Assembly (NCBI GenBank): GCA_965201085.1
Contig: CBDAVS010000029.1
Span: forward strand, 1 to 64,000
Source: JAPOUP01 sp965201085
GTDB taxonomy: Bacteria; Pseudomonadota; Alphaproteobacteria; Rhodobacterales; Rhodobacteraceae
Direction of reading: 5' to 3'
DNA length: 64,000 nucleotides
The translations under genes and the position numbers were made by a program. Below are positions 62,917 to 64,000 of this stretch, one piece after another. The notes under the pieces were generated by a model. The model had not been told where the DNA came from. It worked only from the letters and a program-made list of their open reading frames with translations, and searched no databases. Within the stretch, counting starts at the first letter, position 1. The number at the start of each line of letters is the position of its first letter.

Positions 62917-64000
62917 TTATTGAATGCGGCCAGCGCGGCGCAGAACCTTTTCCGCACGTTCCGCCGCGTCAAGCATCAGCTGTCGCGTGTCCCCACCGGC
63001 GGCCGCTTCGGCGATTGCGGCCGACAGAATGTCACCGACTTCGGGCCATTCCGGAATCTGGGGCATTATATCGGAGTCTTTCAGGGAATCCCAGGCCGCT
63101 GCCTGAATGCCATCATTGGCGGAATTCACGTCTGGATCGGTCAGACTGGAGATATGCGTGACGACGTTGTTGATAATGGTCTTTCCACCAACCGAACGCT
63201 CGATGGCGTTGGCCTTGTCCATAGCGGGATTCGAAAGCCATTTCAGGAACTCCCACGCCGCATCCTTGTTCGCGGAATATTCCGAAATCGAAAACGGCAT
63301 GGAGATGGCGTATGTCTTTACCTCACCATTGTAGGCGGGCATTCCGGTGAAAGCCACCTGATCCTTCGCGAGTGTTGAACTGTCGGGATTGTAGAAACCC
63401 GAATAGGCCCACCACCAGACCGGAATCATCGCCGAATTGCCCTGCATGAAGGATTGTCGGGCATCCTGCTCGACGAAGGCGAGCGAGTTCGGATTCGTTA
63501 CCTGATGCGTCGTATGAAGCGCGATGTAGTCCTCCGTCGCCTGCAGCGCCTCTTCGGTTGTCCAGGCCGGAGTCCAGTCATCGTTGAAGATATCCGCACC
63601 GGCCGCCCAGAGGAAGTTGATCCAGATGAACAGGTTCTGTCGGTTGCCGTCATTGTTGTAGTAGAGCGCCAGAGGCGCGACATCGGGATGGGAAGCCTTG
63701 AGAGCCTTGCCGATCTCGATAATCTCTTCCCAACTTTTCGGAGGTTCGGGAATGAGGTCCTTCCGATAGAACATCAGCTGCGGGTGAGCACGGAGCGGAA
63801 AGCCCAGCGTTTCACCTTCGAACTGGGCCGAGCGGGCGAATGCGGCGGGATAGCGATCCATCGAGATGCCGTCGCGAGCCAGCAGGTCGTCGATTCTCAT
63901 CAGCCAATGCGCGTTCGGCGGTCCCCAGCTATCCAGATAGTTGACCACGTCAAAGGTGCCGTTCGCCGCGATTCCTTCGGCATTGATCTTTTCCTGCAGC
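62917..64000 (-). CDS. ABC transporter substrate-binding protein, partial
   Basis: The C-terminal 360 residues are inside the window; the reading frame remains open at 64000, where it reads LQEKINAEGIAANGTFDVV, so the N-terminus with the signal peptide is missing. Family words are FPLRAHPQLMFYRKDLIPEPPKSWEEIIEIGKAL, AWTTEEALQATEDYIAL, SFMQGNSAMIPVWWWAYSG and AWEFLKWLSNPAMDKANA, typical of carbohydrate-binding proteins. It binds the ligand in the periplasm for the permeases encoded downstream. Confidence 0.92.
   Translation of the reverse strand, partial: LQEKINAEGIAANGTFDVVNYLDSWGPPNAHWLMRIDDLLARDGISMDRYPAAFARSAQFEGETLGFPLRAHPQLMFYRKDLIPEPPKSWEEIIEIGKALKASHPDVAPLALYYNNDGNRQNLFIWINFLWAAGADIFNDDWTPAWTTEEALQATEDYIALHTTHQVTNPNSLAFVEQDARQSFMQGNSAMIPVWWWAYSGFYNPDSSTLAKDQVAFTGMPAYNGEVKTYAISMPFSISEYSANKDAAWEFLKWLSNPAMDKANAIERSVGGKTIINNVVTHISSLTDPDVNSANDGIQAAAWDSLKDSDIMPQIPEWPEVGDILSAAIAEAAAGGDTRQLMLDAAERAEKVLRRAGRIQ

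Noticed and set aside
1..64000. CRISPR arrays and rRNA genes
   Set aside because: No regularly spaced short repeats and no conserved rRNA segments were seen.

Overview
The window looks like a chromosomal segment of an alphaproteobacterium, probably marine. Reasons: the fumC/sspB/ribbon-helix-helix neighbourhood, a Ppx/GppA-RlmE pair, a MetA of the acetyl-CoA type, a dmdA-acuI pair for dimethylsulfoniopropionate (DMSP) use, a LexA gene with GTTC-N7-GTTC boxes, and TRAP and sugar-type ABC transporters. Protein genes are about 60% GC by eye and plain intergenic DNA is lower. The insertion-sequence (IS) remnants are far richer in G+C (one 60-nt stretch counts about 80%).

Layout. 0.2-0.7 kb: holC. 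0.8-3.2 kb: IS30 remnant fused to a decayed ISNCY-like element. 3.3-4.4 kb: NDH-2/FSP1-like oxidoreductase. 4.9-9.0 kb: an IS stack, with an IS256 remnant split by an intact IS5, then a truncated IS4/DUF4338-type element, then ISNCY copy 2. 9.2-11.5 kb: C1/folate operon (small PF13769-type protein, MetF-like reductase, methyl-THF:corrinoid methyltransferase), cut off by ISNCY copy 2. 11.9-16.2 kb: ppx/gppA, rlmE, recD2. 17.1-18.4 kb: decayed IS30 ending beside a promoter. 18.5-30.0 kb: catabolic cluster (alpha/beta hydrolase, extradiol-type VOC dioxygenase, atypical SDR, ThDP enzyme, NadX-like dehydrogenase, aldehyde dehydrogenase, IclR regulator, FAD monooxygenase, DctPQM TRAP transporter). 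30.6-35.0 kb: second catabolic cluster (Rieske oxygenase, SDR, pentapeptide protein, small helical protein, bicupin, divergent IclR). 35.2-37.1 kb: higA-like remnant and ISNCY copy 3. 37.3-45.1 kb: TetR, metA, P-loop ATPase, RHH protein, fumC, a frameshifted IS5, sspB, chrA. 46.2-48.2 kb: ISNCY copy 4 with a nested IS4-type element. 48.5-55.8 kb: DUF2182/DUF1326 pair, dmdA, acuI, class V aminotransferase, photolyase, lexA. 56.5-58.5 kb: AAA+ ATPase gene flanked by two related direct repeats. 58.6-64.0 kb: RraA-like protein, hydrolase and a four-gene ABC transporter running off the end.

How the parts fit. The 18.5-30 kb cluster appears to be one regulon. The same palindrome (TTGAAC-N5-GTTCAA) lies just before the hydrolase operon and between the IclR gene and the monooxygenase/TRAP operon. 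A reasonable model is uptake of a carboxylated substrate by the TRAP system, ring hydroxylation by the FAD enzyme, ring opening by the VOC dioxygenase, then hydrolase, ThDP and dehydrogenase steps; the substrate is not identifiable from sequence. DmdA puts a methyl group on tetrahydrofolate, so the MetF-like reductase about 40 kb away could link DMSP demethylation to C1 oxidation. The IS elements are mostly dead, nested and abutting, which suggests a past burst of transposition followed by decay.
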